34,174 nucleotides of DNA from Terriglobia bacterium (GTDB lineage Bacteria; Acidobacteriota; Terriglobia; UBA7540): positions 1-34,174 of the forward strand of contig JASHQD010000575.1 of assembly GCA_030037755.1 (NCBI GenBank), written 5' to 3'. Below the pieces are notes generated by a model that ran no database searches, was not told where the DNA came from, and saw only the letters and a list, made by a program, of their open reading frames with translations. A program made the translations under genes and the position numbers. Of the stretch, positions 26,816 to 34,174 are shown piece by piece (the first letter of the stretch is position 1; every line of letters begins with the position of its first letter).

Positions 26816-28567
26816 CTAGAGAGCGCGAACCAGCATCAGCGTTTGATCGTCACGTGGAGGCTGGCCGCGCTCGAAGCGGGCGATTTCCGCAAAAACGAGA
26901 TCGACGATCTGGGCCAGCGGGCGCCTGGCATTTTCGCGGAACAGATTCTCCAGCCGCCGCATGCCAAACTCCACCTCGGAGCTTGCCGCCTCGACCAATC
27001 CGTCGGAAAAGAGCGCCAGCAGGTCGCCTTTTTCGAGCGTAACCGTGGTTTCCTGGTACTCCGTATTCTCCAGCAGTCCGAGCGGGACGCCTTCCGCGCG
27101 GATCGAATGGCTTCGCCCGCGCCGCACCAGAACCGGGAGTGGCATCCCGGAGTTCGCCAGCGTGAGCTGGCGGCTCTTGGTGTCCCACACGGCGTACGTC
27201 AACGTGATAAAGTGACCCTCGATCTTCCGCTCCAGCAGCATCACGTTCAGGCGGCGGAGCATTTCCGGCGGCGACAAGTGACGCGGCGCCAGGCTTCGAA
27301 GAATACCGCTCACCATAGCCCCGTAGAGCGCGGCGGGCGATCCCTTTCCGCTGACGTCGCCCACCACCAGGATGTGCCGGTCTTTGCCGTACTGCAGGAA
27401 GTCATAGAGATCGCCCCCGAGTTCGCGTGCCGGCTGAAACCGAGTCAGAACGTCGAGTCCGGGAATCGACGGCTTCAGCCCCGGCATCAGGTGGAGCTGA
27501 ATCTCGCGCGCCCGCGCCAGGTCACGTTCGAGCAGGGATTCACTGCGCACCACGCGCTCATAGAGCCGCGCATTCTCGATCGCCACCGCAATCTGCGGCG
27601 CCAAGGTGGAGAAGATCCTCACATGCTCGTCGGTGAAGTAGCCGAGCCGTGGACTCTCCAGGTCAACCACGCCGATCACCCGGTCGCGATAGATCAGCGG
27701 TACGGCCATCTCGGACCGAGTCTCAGGATTGGTGGCGATATAGCGCTGATCCTTGGTGACGTCGGGAACCACCACCGTCTGCCGGCTGGCGCCCGCAGCG
27801 CCTACCACGCCCTGCCCGAATGGAACCTGCGGTTTCTCCGGCATGCGTTCGTCCTGCTTGATGGAGATCACCGTGTTGTAGTTCCGGGTCCGATCGTCCG
27901 CCAGCAGAATGCCGAACCTGTGGTAGTTGATCAGATGCCGGGTGAGCTGCCCGATTTTCCGCAACAGGTCGTTGAGCACCAGCACGGAGCTCAGCTCGCG
28001 GCTGATTTCGTTCAGAAGATGCAGGGTACGCGCCTGGCGCAGGGTGCGCCGGTAGAGCTGCGCATTCTCGATGGCCGTGGCGATGCGCCCCGCCAGCACC
28101 TCCAGCAGGCTCTGGTGCCGCTCGCTGAAGAAGTTCGCCCACGGCGCTTCGAGATCGATCACACCCACGACCTTTCCCTTGGCGATCAGCGGCACCGCGA
28201 GCTCCGAGCGGATGCCGGTCAGCGAGGCGATGTAATCCGGATCCTTGCGGACGTCGTTGACCAGCAGCGAGCGCGCCGTCGCCGCCACGCGTCCGACGAC
28301 GCCCTCGCCGACCTTGATGCGCAGCCGCTCGACGGACTTCTCGGGATGGCCGATGCTGAAGCGTATCCTGAGCTCATGCTTCTTCTCGTTCAGGAGCAGG
28401 ATGGCGAAGACTTCGTAGTTGATGGCGCGCTTGACGAGTTCAGCCACGCGGCCGAGCAACTCGTCGAGGTCGAGGGTGGAGTTGAGTTTCTCGCTCGCTT
28501 CGAGGAGAAGGGTCAGCAGCTCCGTGGGTTCCAGGCGACGCGCAGCGGTTGGGGTGGCCTCAGGCAT
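26816..28567 (-). CDS. Tandem-GAF + SpoIIE/PP2C-type serine phosphatase (RsbU-like)
   Basis: Two GAF-like segments (..AVPLIAKGKVVGVIDLE.., ..AVPLIYRDRVIGVVDLE..), then ARELGGDLYDFLQYGKDRHILVVGDVSGKGSPAALYGAMVSG...LFSDGLVEA. Confidence 0.92.
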   Translation of the reverse strand: MPEATPTAARRLEPTELLTLLLEASEKLNSTLDLDELLGRVAELVKRAINYEVFAILLLNEKKHELRIRFSIGHPEKSVERLRIKVGEGVVGRVAATARSLLVNDVRKDPDYIASLTGIRSELAVPLIAKGKVVGVIDLEAPWANFFSERHQSLLEVLAGRIATAIENAQLYRRTLRQARTLHLLNEISRELSSVLVLNDLLRKIGQLTRHLINYHRFGILLADDRTRNYNTVISIKQDERMPEKPQVPFGQGVVGAAGASRQTVVVPDVTKDQRYIATNPETRSEMAVPLIYRDRVIGVVDLESPRLGYFTDEHVRIFSTLAPQIAVAIENARLYERVVRSESLLERDLARAREIQLHLMPGLKPSIPGLDVLTRFQPARELGGDLYDFLQYGKDRHILVVGDVSGKGSPAALYGAMVSGILRSLAPRHLSPPEMLRRLNVMLLERKIEGHFITLTYAVWDTKSRQLTLANSGMPLPVLVRRGRSHSIRAEGVPLGLLENTEYQETTVTLEKGDLLALFSDGLVEAASSEVEFGMRRLENLFRENARRPLAQIVDLVFAEIARFERGQPPRDDQTLMLVRAL

Positions 28568-28770
28568 GCAAATTCGGCGCTCGGCCGCAGGTGCCGGTTT
28601 CCGCAGCTTCTACGGTGTCTTCAGTCGGCGTCTGATCGAGTATTGTACCATAATCGTTCCGGGACCTTGACCCGGCGGATTCCAGCGCCCACACCTGCGC
28701 TGCGAAGTCGTAGGCTAGAAGTGAGCCTAGAGGCGCGCTCGCCGGGAACGCCAGGCCGCGCCGGACGACG

Positions 28771-29532
28771 ATGATCGTTCTCAGCTTCGACACCACGAGC
28801 GTGCACGGCGGAGCGGCTCTGTTCCGCGACCGGCAAAGCATGGGAGAACTGCGCGCCGTCGGAAGCGCGAACTATTCGGTTGAGCTTTTCGAGATGGTGA
28901 ACCGGCTGCTCGCGGCCGCTGATCTGAGACTGCGTGACGTCGATCTGTTCGCGGTCGCGACCGGCCCGGGCTCGTTTACGGGTATTCGGGTCGGCCTGGC
29001 CGCAGCACAAGGGTGGGCGCGCTCGCTCGATCGGCCCGTGCGGGGCGTCTCCGTATTCGAGGCGATGATCGAGGAAGCCCATCCGGGGAGCGGGGTCGCC
29101 GTCCCGCTCCTCGACGCGAGGCGCGGCGAGTTCTACTGCGGCATTTTTCGCGGAGATGAGGAGAGCGGCAGCAAGGATGCCGGCGGTGACGACACCGCCG
29201 CTACAGCAGCGATGGGGTGGACGCAATTGGGCGACGGGCTGGTCCTCGATACTGCTCGCATCGTGACGTTCGCTGGCGAGCTGAGTTCGCAAAGGGCCGG
29301 TGGATTGGCCTTCGTCGCGCGTGAGGACGACATCACGGCTCGCAGTCTGGCCGGGCGTCTCGGCAACGAACTTCAGCGGCCGGCTCATCCGATCATGGTT
29401 CCGAGTTTTCTGGCGGCCGCCATCGCTCGCGTGGCGCTGCGGGCGGCCAGCCAGGGGCGGCTTCAGCGGCCCGAAGAACTCGATGCCTTCTACATCCGGC
29501 GATCCGACGCGGAGTTGAATTGGCGGGAGTAA
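28771..29532 (+). CDS. tsaB: tRNA threonylcarbamoyladenosine biosynthesis protein TsaB
   Basis: MIVLSFDTTSVHGGAALF...FAVATGPGSFTGIRVGLAAAQGWARSL...PLLDARRGEFYCGIF; contains an in-frame REP-like insertion. Confidence 0.93.
   Translation: MIVLSFDTTSVHGGAALFRDRQSMGELRAVGSANYSVELFEMVNRLLAAADLRLRDVDLFAVATGPGSFTGIRVGLAAAQGWARSLDRPVRGVSVFEAMIEEAHPGSGVAVPLLDARRGEFYCGIFRGDEESGSKDAGGDDTAATAAMGWTQLGDGLVLDTARIVTFAGELSSQRAGGLAFVAREDDITARSLAGRLGNELQRPAHPIMVPSFLAAAIARVALRAASQGRLQRPEELDAFYIRRSDAELNWRE
29181..29211 (-). repeat. REP-like palindromic unit inside tsaB coding sequence
   Basis: cggcggtgacgacaccgccgctacagcagcg; close match to 7391-7420. Confidence 0.8.
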
Positions 29533-30012
29533 ATGGAAGTGAAGCCGATCGTCGTCCGGGACTTCAGGCCTGCCGACCTTCGATCTATCCTCGAGATTCA
29601 ACTCACGTCGCCGGAGATGGCGCAATGGCACCGAGCTGATTACGAGGCGCTGAGCCAAACGAGCGGTGGAATCATCCTGATTGCCGAGCCGCGTGACGAA
29701 CCGGGCGCGATGGTTGGCTTTCTGGCAGCGCTCGAGACCGGGCAGGAAGCCGAGATTCAGAACCTCGCCGTTCGCTTCGATTATCGCCGCCGCGGCGTGG
29801 CGCGCGCCCTGATTCGGGAAGCTCACCGCCGGCTGGACGGCCGATCGGCCAGGCAGGTGTTCCTTGAAGTGCGGCTGTCGAATCTGGCGGCCAGGAACCT
29901 CTATCGAAGCCTTGGCTACTCGGAATGCGGTCTCCGCAGGGGCTATTATGCCAGTGACGGCGAGGACGCGCTCGTCCTGCGCCGGCAGCTCTCCGGCGTA
30001 CCGTCGGATTAG
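29533..30012 (+). CDS. rimI: RimI-like GNAT N-acetyltransferase
   Basis: GNAT core IQNLAVRFDYRRRGVARALIREAHRR...NLAARNLYRSLGYSECGLRRGYYASDGEDALVLRR; ATG directly abuts the tsaB stop codon. Confidence 0.88.
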   Translation: MEVKPIVVRDFRPADLRSILEIQLTSPEMAQWHRADYEALSQTSGGIILIAEPRDEPGAMVGFLAALETGQEAEIQNLAVRFDYRRRGVARALIREAHRRLDGRSARQVFLEVRLSNLAARNLYRSLGYSECGLRRGYYASDGEDALVLRRQLSGVPSD

Positions 30013-30078
30013 ATGTGGGCCGGAGCAGTTCGCCGCGCGACAGTGAGCCGCACAATACGGGACGCGGTGTATGCAGGG

Positions 30079-30537
30079 TCATTTTTCCAGACGGGGACTG
30101 CGGAAATGCGATGGGTTGCCAATCCTGATCCTCGCGAAGTCCCGCTGACGGGGATTCAGCAAAAAATTGCGTTCCGCCGGGATTACCACGCTGGGAACTT
30201 GCAATACGGCCGAGCGTTCTGTTCTGGCCCACTCGTCGCCGATCTCTCGGAGCCTCAGCGGCGATGGTTCGGTTCTCCACTTTCGTGGCAGTCGCGAGCG
30301 ATCGATCTTGGCGATCAGCGACTCTTCGAATCGCACCTCGATCACAACGTACCTTCCAAGCAGCTCGGATGAATCGAGGTGAACTAGCATCTCGAGCGCG
30401 GCTAGCGACTGGGACTCCGCCGTGTAGACGACGGCAACGCCCGGGCTGTTCCAGCGGCCTCCGTAAAGACGCGCGCCCTCTCCTGTGAATGCGGCATTTG
30501 CGAATCTTCGCTTGACGATCCGCCAAGCGCTGATCAT
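30079..30537 (-). CDS. RES-domain toxin (NAD+-targeting type II toxin family)
   Basis: MISAWRIVKRRFANAAFTGEGARLYGGRWNSPGVAVVYTAESQSLAALEMLVHL...: canonical RES-domain start. Confidence 0.92.
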   Translation of the reverse strand: MISAWRIVKRRFANAAFTGEGARLYGGRWNSPGVAVVYTAESQSLAALEMLVHLDSSELLGRYVVIEVRFEESLIAKIDRSRLPRKWRTEPSPLRLREIGDEWARTERSAVLQVPSVVIPAERNFLLNPRQRDFARIRIGNPSHFRSPRLEK

Positions 30538-31013
30538 TAGGAGAAGACCCCGTGCTCAAGCCGGCCAATGAGGTTTTCCACTTCTCGAGCTCCGGGTTCA
30601 GTTCGTGAGTAATCCAGCGGCGTCTTATGACCCAAAGCCTTCTTCGGAGTGGTCAGCCAGGTCACGGCGCCAGGTAGATCGCCTTCGAAAAGTCTCACCG
30701 CATTCTCAAAAACCCTCGACAAGCGCAGCAGGCGCTCCGATTCATCCGGCATCAACCTGCCACTCGCCTTGCGACGGGCGAGCGTCCTTTCCGGGATTCG
30801 GAGCGCCTCGGCCATCGTCGCAACAGGCATGCCGGTCAGGCTGGCAAGTGATTCGAGCGCAGCAAACGAAATTCCCTTTTCAATTTGGGCGACCAGGTCA
30901 TCCGTCCCATTCGCACGAAGCCCCAGACTTGAACCCTGCGTCCTGAACCGTGGCGCGACGTGGCCTGTTTCCATTCCCGTTCGAGCGATTTTGAGGCTGC
31001 GAGGCTGAGCCAT
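30537..31013 (-). CDS. Xre/MbcA/ParS-type (DUF2384) antitoxin of RES module
   Basis: ISFAALESLASLTGMPVATMAEALRIPERTLARRKASGRLMPDESERLLRLSRVFENAVRLFEG...TPLDYSRTEPGAREVENLIGRLEHGVFS; overlaps toxin start by 1 nt (TAATG). Confidence 0.92.
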   Translation of the reverse strand: MAQPRSLKIARTGMETGHVAPRFRTQGSSLGLRANGTDDLVAQIEKGISFAALESLASLTGMPVATMAEALRIPERTLARRKASGRLMPDESERLLRLSRVFENAVRLFEGDLPGAVTWLTTPKKALGHKTPLDYSRTEPGAREVENLIGRLEHGVFS

Positions 31014-31018
31014 GGCCT

Positions 31019-31068
31019 ATGATCTCAACCCGTCTGCCAAGTTGTCAATCCTGCCCTGCCACTTGGCA
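31019..31068 (-). promoter_or_regulatory. Predicted promoter and operator-like inverted repeat for the RES/Xre operon
   Basis: Reverse strand TTGACA (31048-31043) - 18 nt - GATCAT (31024-31019); perfect 8-bp inverted repeat TGCCAAGT (31035-31042)/ACTTGGCA (31061-31068) bracketing the -35. Confidence 0.5.
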
Positions 31069-31075
31069 CCTTCTC

Positions 31076-31450
31076 TCAAACCGATGCCGGCGAGACGCGG
31101 AGAAACGCGACTACAAAAAGCGCGGCCCACACCAGATCCAAAGTGCCAAAGGCCATGATCGCCCCTGCCACTCGATTCTGAAAGGCGAGCACCAGCACCG
31201 CGAGACCATAGGTCAGCTTCTCGAGGATACCGACCAGCATCAGCGGCCGGTACCGCGCGGGATTCGAGGCGATGATCAGGAAGGCGACCTGCCAGGCAAG
31301 ACCGATGCCAACGAAGCCATAGTAGTACTCGAGATGAGTGATCGCCGGCGGGTAGACTCTCTCGATGTGGGCGCGTTCGAAGTACATGGGCAGCAGAACG
31401 CTGATGCCGTAGATTCCCGCGAGCGCGAAGATGAGGCGGGGGATTTTCAT
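31076..31450 (-). CDS. Small four-TM membrane protein of unknown function
   Basis: MKIPRLIFALAGIYGISVLLPMYFERAHIERVYPPAITHLEYYYGFVGIGLAWQVAFLII...: hydrophobic segments with charged loops. Confidence 0.7.
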   Translation of the reverse strand: MKIPRLIFALAGIYGISVLLPMYFERAHIERVYPPAITHLEYYYGFVGIGLAWQVAFLIIASNPARYRPLMLVGILEKLTYGLAVLVLAFQNRVAGAIMAFGTLDLVWAALFVVAFLRVSPASV

Positions 31451-31453
31451 TCT

Positions 31454-31490
31454 GGTTGCCGGTTGCCAGTCGTCGGTTGCCGGTTCACGG
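31454..31490. repeat. Heptad tandem repeat (GGTTGCC)
   Basis: GGTTGCC GGTTGCC AGTCGTC GGTTGCC GGTTCAC GG. Confidence 0.85.
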
Positions 31491-31520
31491 ATTCGGTGGA
31501 TTCGCCACTGTTACGTGCTC

Positions 31521-31562
31521 TTGTCTCTCGTCCCTCGCCACTCGCCACTTGTCACTCGCCGC
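31521..31562. repeat. Heptad tandem repeat (TYGYCAC family), six units
   Basis: TTGTCTC TCGTCCC TCGCCAC TCGCCAC TTGTCAC TCGCCGC, immediately 3' of the OPT transporter stop. Confidence 0.9.
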
Positions 31563-31565
31563 TAA

Positions 31566-33626
31566 CTACATGATCGCCGCCGGTGGCGCCGGTTCGTCCG
31601 GACTGCCCGCGTTGGCGAGCGGCACGCGGATCATCGCGCTGACCAGCAAGGCGAGCGCGATCAGCGCGGCCAGGAAAGGCGGCGTCCACTTGAGGAGCGC
31701 GACGTCGTAGCCGGAACCCACCAGCCCGGCGATGACGAGTCCACAAAGCGCCTCGCCGGCAATCAATCCTGACGCGGTCAGCACGCCGGCATTATCCACG
31801 CGCGCCTTTTGAGCGTCATTCAGCCCCCGGCGATCCCGCAGCTTGTCCGTAGCCCAGCGAATCACGCCGCCGCAGAAGATGGCAAACGTTGTCCCGAGCG
31901 GCAGGTACATGCCGACCGAGAACAGCATCACGCTGCGCACCTCGATCATGATCATCGCGATGCCCAGCAGGATCCCCACAATTACCAGCGGCCACGCCAT
32001 GTCGCCGCCCACGATGCCCTTGGCGAGCATCGCCATCAATCCGGCCTGCGGCGCAGGCAGCGCCGGACTGCCGAAGTGATACGCCTTGTCGAGAACGGCC
32101 AGCGGCACGAACAGAACGAGCGAAGCCATCACGATGCCAAAAAGATCGCCGATCTGCATCTTGGCGGGCGTGCCACCGAGGATGTATCCCACTTTAAGGT
32201 CCTGCAGCATCTCGCCGGCCACCGCCGATGAGACGCAGACCACCGCCGCCACGCCGAGCACGGCCGCCACACCACCCGCGCCGGAGACGCCCAGCGCAAC
32301 CATGAGAAGGGCGGCGATCACCAGCGTGCAGAGCGTCAGGCCGGATACGGGATTATTCGACGAGCCGATCATGCCGACCAGGTTGCCGGAGACCGCAGCG
32401 AAGAAGAATCCGAGAACGACCATCACCAGCGCCGCGATTAGCGCGGCGGTCACGACCTTCGAAGTTGAAAGACTGCCGGCGCCGCCGATGAAAAAGTAGT
32501 AGAGCGCGATCATGGCGAGCAGCACAATCGCCACGCCGGCAAAAACCGCCTTGGCATTCAGATCGCGATCCGTACGGGAGGTCGCGGTGTGCGCCGCGGC
32601 GGATTTCTTCAGATCGGACACAGCCCGGCCCATGCCGGCCGCGAGTTGCTTGCGCATCCTGAACAAGGTGTAGGTTGCGCCCACCAGCATGCCGCCCACC
32701 GCGATGGGCCGCACAATCGAGAAATAGATCGCATTCGCGAGCAGCGTCCAGGAGAGCTCGTGCCCGGCAGGCTGCGAGGCCTCGATCGACGGGCCGAGGG
32801 CCCAGGTGAGCAGCGGAACCAGCAGGCCCCAGGCCAGCACGCCGCCCGCGAAATCCAGGGACGCAAGCCTGGGTCCAATGATGTAGCCGACCCCGAGGTA
32901 GGCCGGGCTGATGTCGGGCGCGGTCAGGATGGTGGCGCCGCCGGTCACGGTGGTCGCAACGCTGGGATTGGTGCTGGTGCGCAGCAGCAGCCGCTTGCCT
33001 ACGGTGCTGATGCTTACCGGAAACGTGTTGCCTGCCTTGAAGACGTTGATCGCGCCCATCAGGTAGATGAATCCGCCAAAGGCCATGTTGGCGAACAGGA
33101 TGATGGCGGCCTTGGCGCCCTGCTGGCCCGCTTTGTGGATTTGCGACGCGGCCACGGATTCGGGAAATGGCAGTTCGGCATCCTCCACCATCACGCGCCG
33201 CAGCAGGGTGACAAACAGAATGCCCAGCGTCCCGCCGATCACCATCAGCGCCACCGAGTTCCAATACTTGTCACGGCTAAGCCCCGGCCACAGGCCCGCC
33301 ATGATGAACGCGGGAATGGTGAAGACGGCGCCCGCCGCCACTGACTCGCCGATCGAGCCCACCGTCCGGGCGATGTTCTCTTCGAGCAGCGAGCCTTTCA
33401 TCAGCCGCAGCAGCGCCATGCCGATCACGGCCGCCGGGTAGGTGGCGGCAATCGTCATGCCGGCCTTAAGGCCGAGATAAGCATTCGCCGCCCCCAGGAT
33501 CGCTGTCATCACCAGGCCGATCAGCAGGGCCCGGATGGTGAATTCCTTCATTTGCATCGTCTCGGGAACGTAAGGGACGTGTTTCTTGGCGGTGGTTTCA
33601 GGAGGGCTGGCAAGTTGGGTGCTCAT
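31566..33626 (-). CDS. OPT family oligopeptide transporter
   Basis: From MSTQLASPPETTAKKHVPYVPETMQMKEFTIRALLIGLVMTAILGAANAYLGLKAGMTIAATYPAAVIGMALLR; multi-TM throughout. Confidence 0.93.
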   Translation of the reverse strand: MSTQLASPPETTAKKHVPYVPETMQMKEFTIRALLIGLVMTAILGAANAYLGLKAGMTIAATYPAAVIGMALLRLMKGSLLEENIARTVGSIGESVAAGAVFTIPAFIMAGLWPGLSRDKYWNSVALMVIGGTLGILFVTLLRRVMVEDAELPFPESVAASQIHKAGQQGAKAAIILFANMAFGGFIYLMGAINVFKAGNTFPVSISTVGKRLLLRTSTNPSVATTVTGGATILTAPDISPAYLGVGYIIGPRLASLDFAGGVLAWGLLVPLLTWALGPSIEASQPAGHELSWTLLANAIYFSIVRPIAVGGMLVGATYTLFRMRKQLAAGMGRAVSDLKKSAAAHTATSRTDRDLNAKAVFAGVAIVLLAMIALYYFFIGGAGSLSTSKVVTAALIAALVMVVLGFFFAAVSGNLVGMIGSSNNPVSGLTLCTLVIAALLMVALGVSGAGGVAAVLGVAAVVCVSSAVAGEMLQDLKVGYILGGTPAKMQIGDLFGIVMASLVLFVPLAVLDKAYHFGSPALPAPQAGLMAMLAKGIVGGDMAWPLVIVGILLGIAMIMIEVRSVMLFSVGMYLPLGTTFAIFCGGVIRWATDKLRDRRGLNDAQKARVDNAGVLTASGLIAGEALCGLVIAGLVGSGYDVALLKWTPPFLAALIALALLVSAMIRVPLANAGSPDEPAPPAAIM

Positions 33627-33758
33627 TGAAGATCCTCGCTCGGGCAAAAGGCCGGGAATTGGACTCTCTCAGCTGCTTCCACGCGCATGGTCATCAGCGT
33701 TCGGCAGGATTGGCCGGGCAACGCCTGCCACTATTCTCGAAGAGTATACGCCACATCG

Positions 33759-33907
33759 ATGACGGTTTCCGTGATAATCGAGCGCAGGTCCGCCGCATTT
33801 CGCCGCGCTTGCTGGCCCAGCTCCGGCGGCTGGCCGCGAAACAGTCCAAGCCCTACCAGACCCCTATCCACGAGTTGCTCGAAAAGGCCGCGAGCCGGAC
33901 GGTGTGA
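33759..33907 (+). pseudogene. Frameshifted CopG/BrnA-type antitoxin remnant
   Basis: MTVSVIIERRS in one frame continues as VRRISPRLLAQLRRLAAKQSKPYQTPIHELLEKAASRTV in the next: ribbon-helix-helix antitoxin-like C-terminus. Confidence 0.5.
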
Positions 33908-34037
33908 GGTGGAATCAGAGGTGCCACTCCGTCGTCTGAGCCGTTGCTTCTGTTTATCCCGTTATCCCGCGACAGGCCGGTGAGTGGCGAAGACCTTCGG
34001 TCGCGGGTGAGATTCCCCAATCGGCAGCGCTGTCAAG

Positions 34038-34079
34038 GCAAAGTAAGAAGTTCCTATTCTGAGCAAAGTAGGAAGTTCC
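34038..34079. repeat. Direct repeat GCAAAGTARGAAGTTCC x2
   Basis: 34038-34054 gcaaagtaagaagttcc and 34063-34079 gcaaagtaggaagttcc, 16/17 identical, period 25 bp. Confidence 0.85.
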
Positions 34080-34089
34080 GCTTTGCTTT

Positions 34090-34142
34090 GGGGGGCGGCT
34101 GACCGAAGGAGCCCGTAGGGCGACTGAGGTTAGCCGCCCCCC
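34090..34142. repeat. Long GC-rich inverted repeat
   Basis: GGGGGGCGGCTgACC ... GGTtAGCCGCCCCCC (11 bp perfect, 14 of 15 overall), with inner GCCCgtaGGGC. Confidence 0.85.
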
Positions 34143-34174
34143 AAAAAGTGCAGTACCCCCGGACTAGCCACTCT

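Noticed and set aside
26801-28774. 657-aa + strand ORF opposite the GAF-SpoIIE gene
   Set aside because: Antisense shadow; the minus strand has coherent GAF and PP2C motifs.
33626-33907. 93-aa + ORF from 33626 as an intact gene
   Set aside because: TTG start overlaps the OPT start codon on the other strand and only the C-terminal ~40 residues look protein-like; a frameshifted relic fits better.

Overview
The window is about 34 kb of GC-rich bacterial chromosome. Gene content, including an Oar-like TonB-dependent receptor, suggests Acidobacteriota, but that is an inference. Most of it is conserved single-copy genes: STAS protein, pnp, rpsO, CopD/HemJ-like, CDGSH Fe-S protein, disulfide oxidoreductase, Oar-like receptor, methyltransferase, DnaC-like ATPase, DinG-like helicase, queD, DinB-fold protein, YncE/phosphoesterase, nadK, lysA, GAF-SpoIIE phosphatase, tsaB-rimI, RES/Xre toxin-antitoxin and an OPT transporter. 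I saw no rRNA, tRNA or CRISPR array. The unusual signals are mostly between genes. (1) Degenerate 7-bp-period tandem repeats recur at about eight gene junctions, often as inverted arms, sometimes supplying the stop codon of the upstream gene; they resemble the heptameric STRRs of cyanobacteria. (2) A ~150-165 bp dispersed repeat has two copies that differ by exactly two heptads. (3) REP/REPIN-like palindromes occur, one translated in frame inside tsaB. (4) Three CARYAACCTAACGGGATY direct repeats lie upstream of rpsO. (5) One polypeptide fuses a D,D-carboxypeptidase to an N-acyl-D-amino-acid deacylase-like domain with an apparently altered metal site. (6) The RES/Xre operon has a possibly leaderless promoter with an operator-like inverted repeat. 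(7) A possible mobile-element end lies at the right edge. All similarity calls are from recognition of translated sequence; no search was run.
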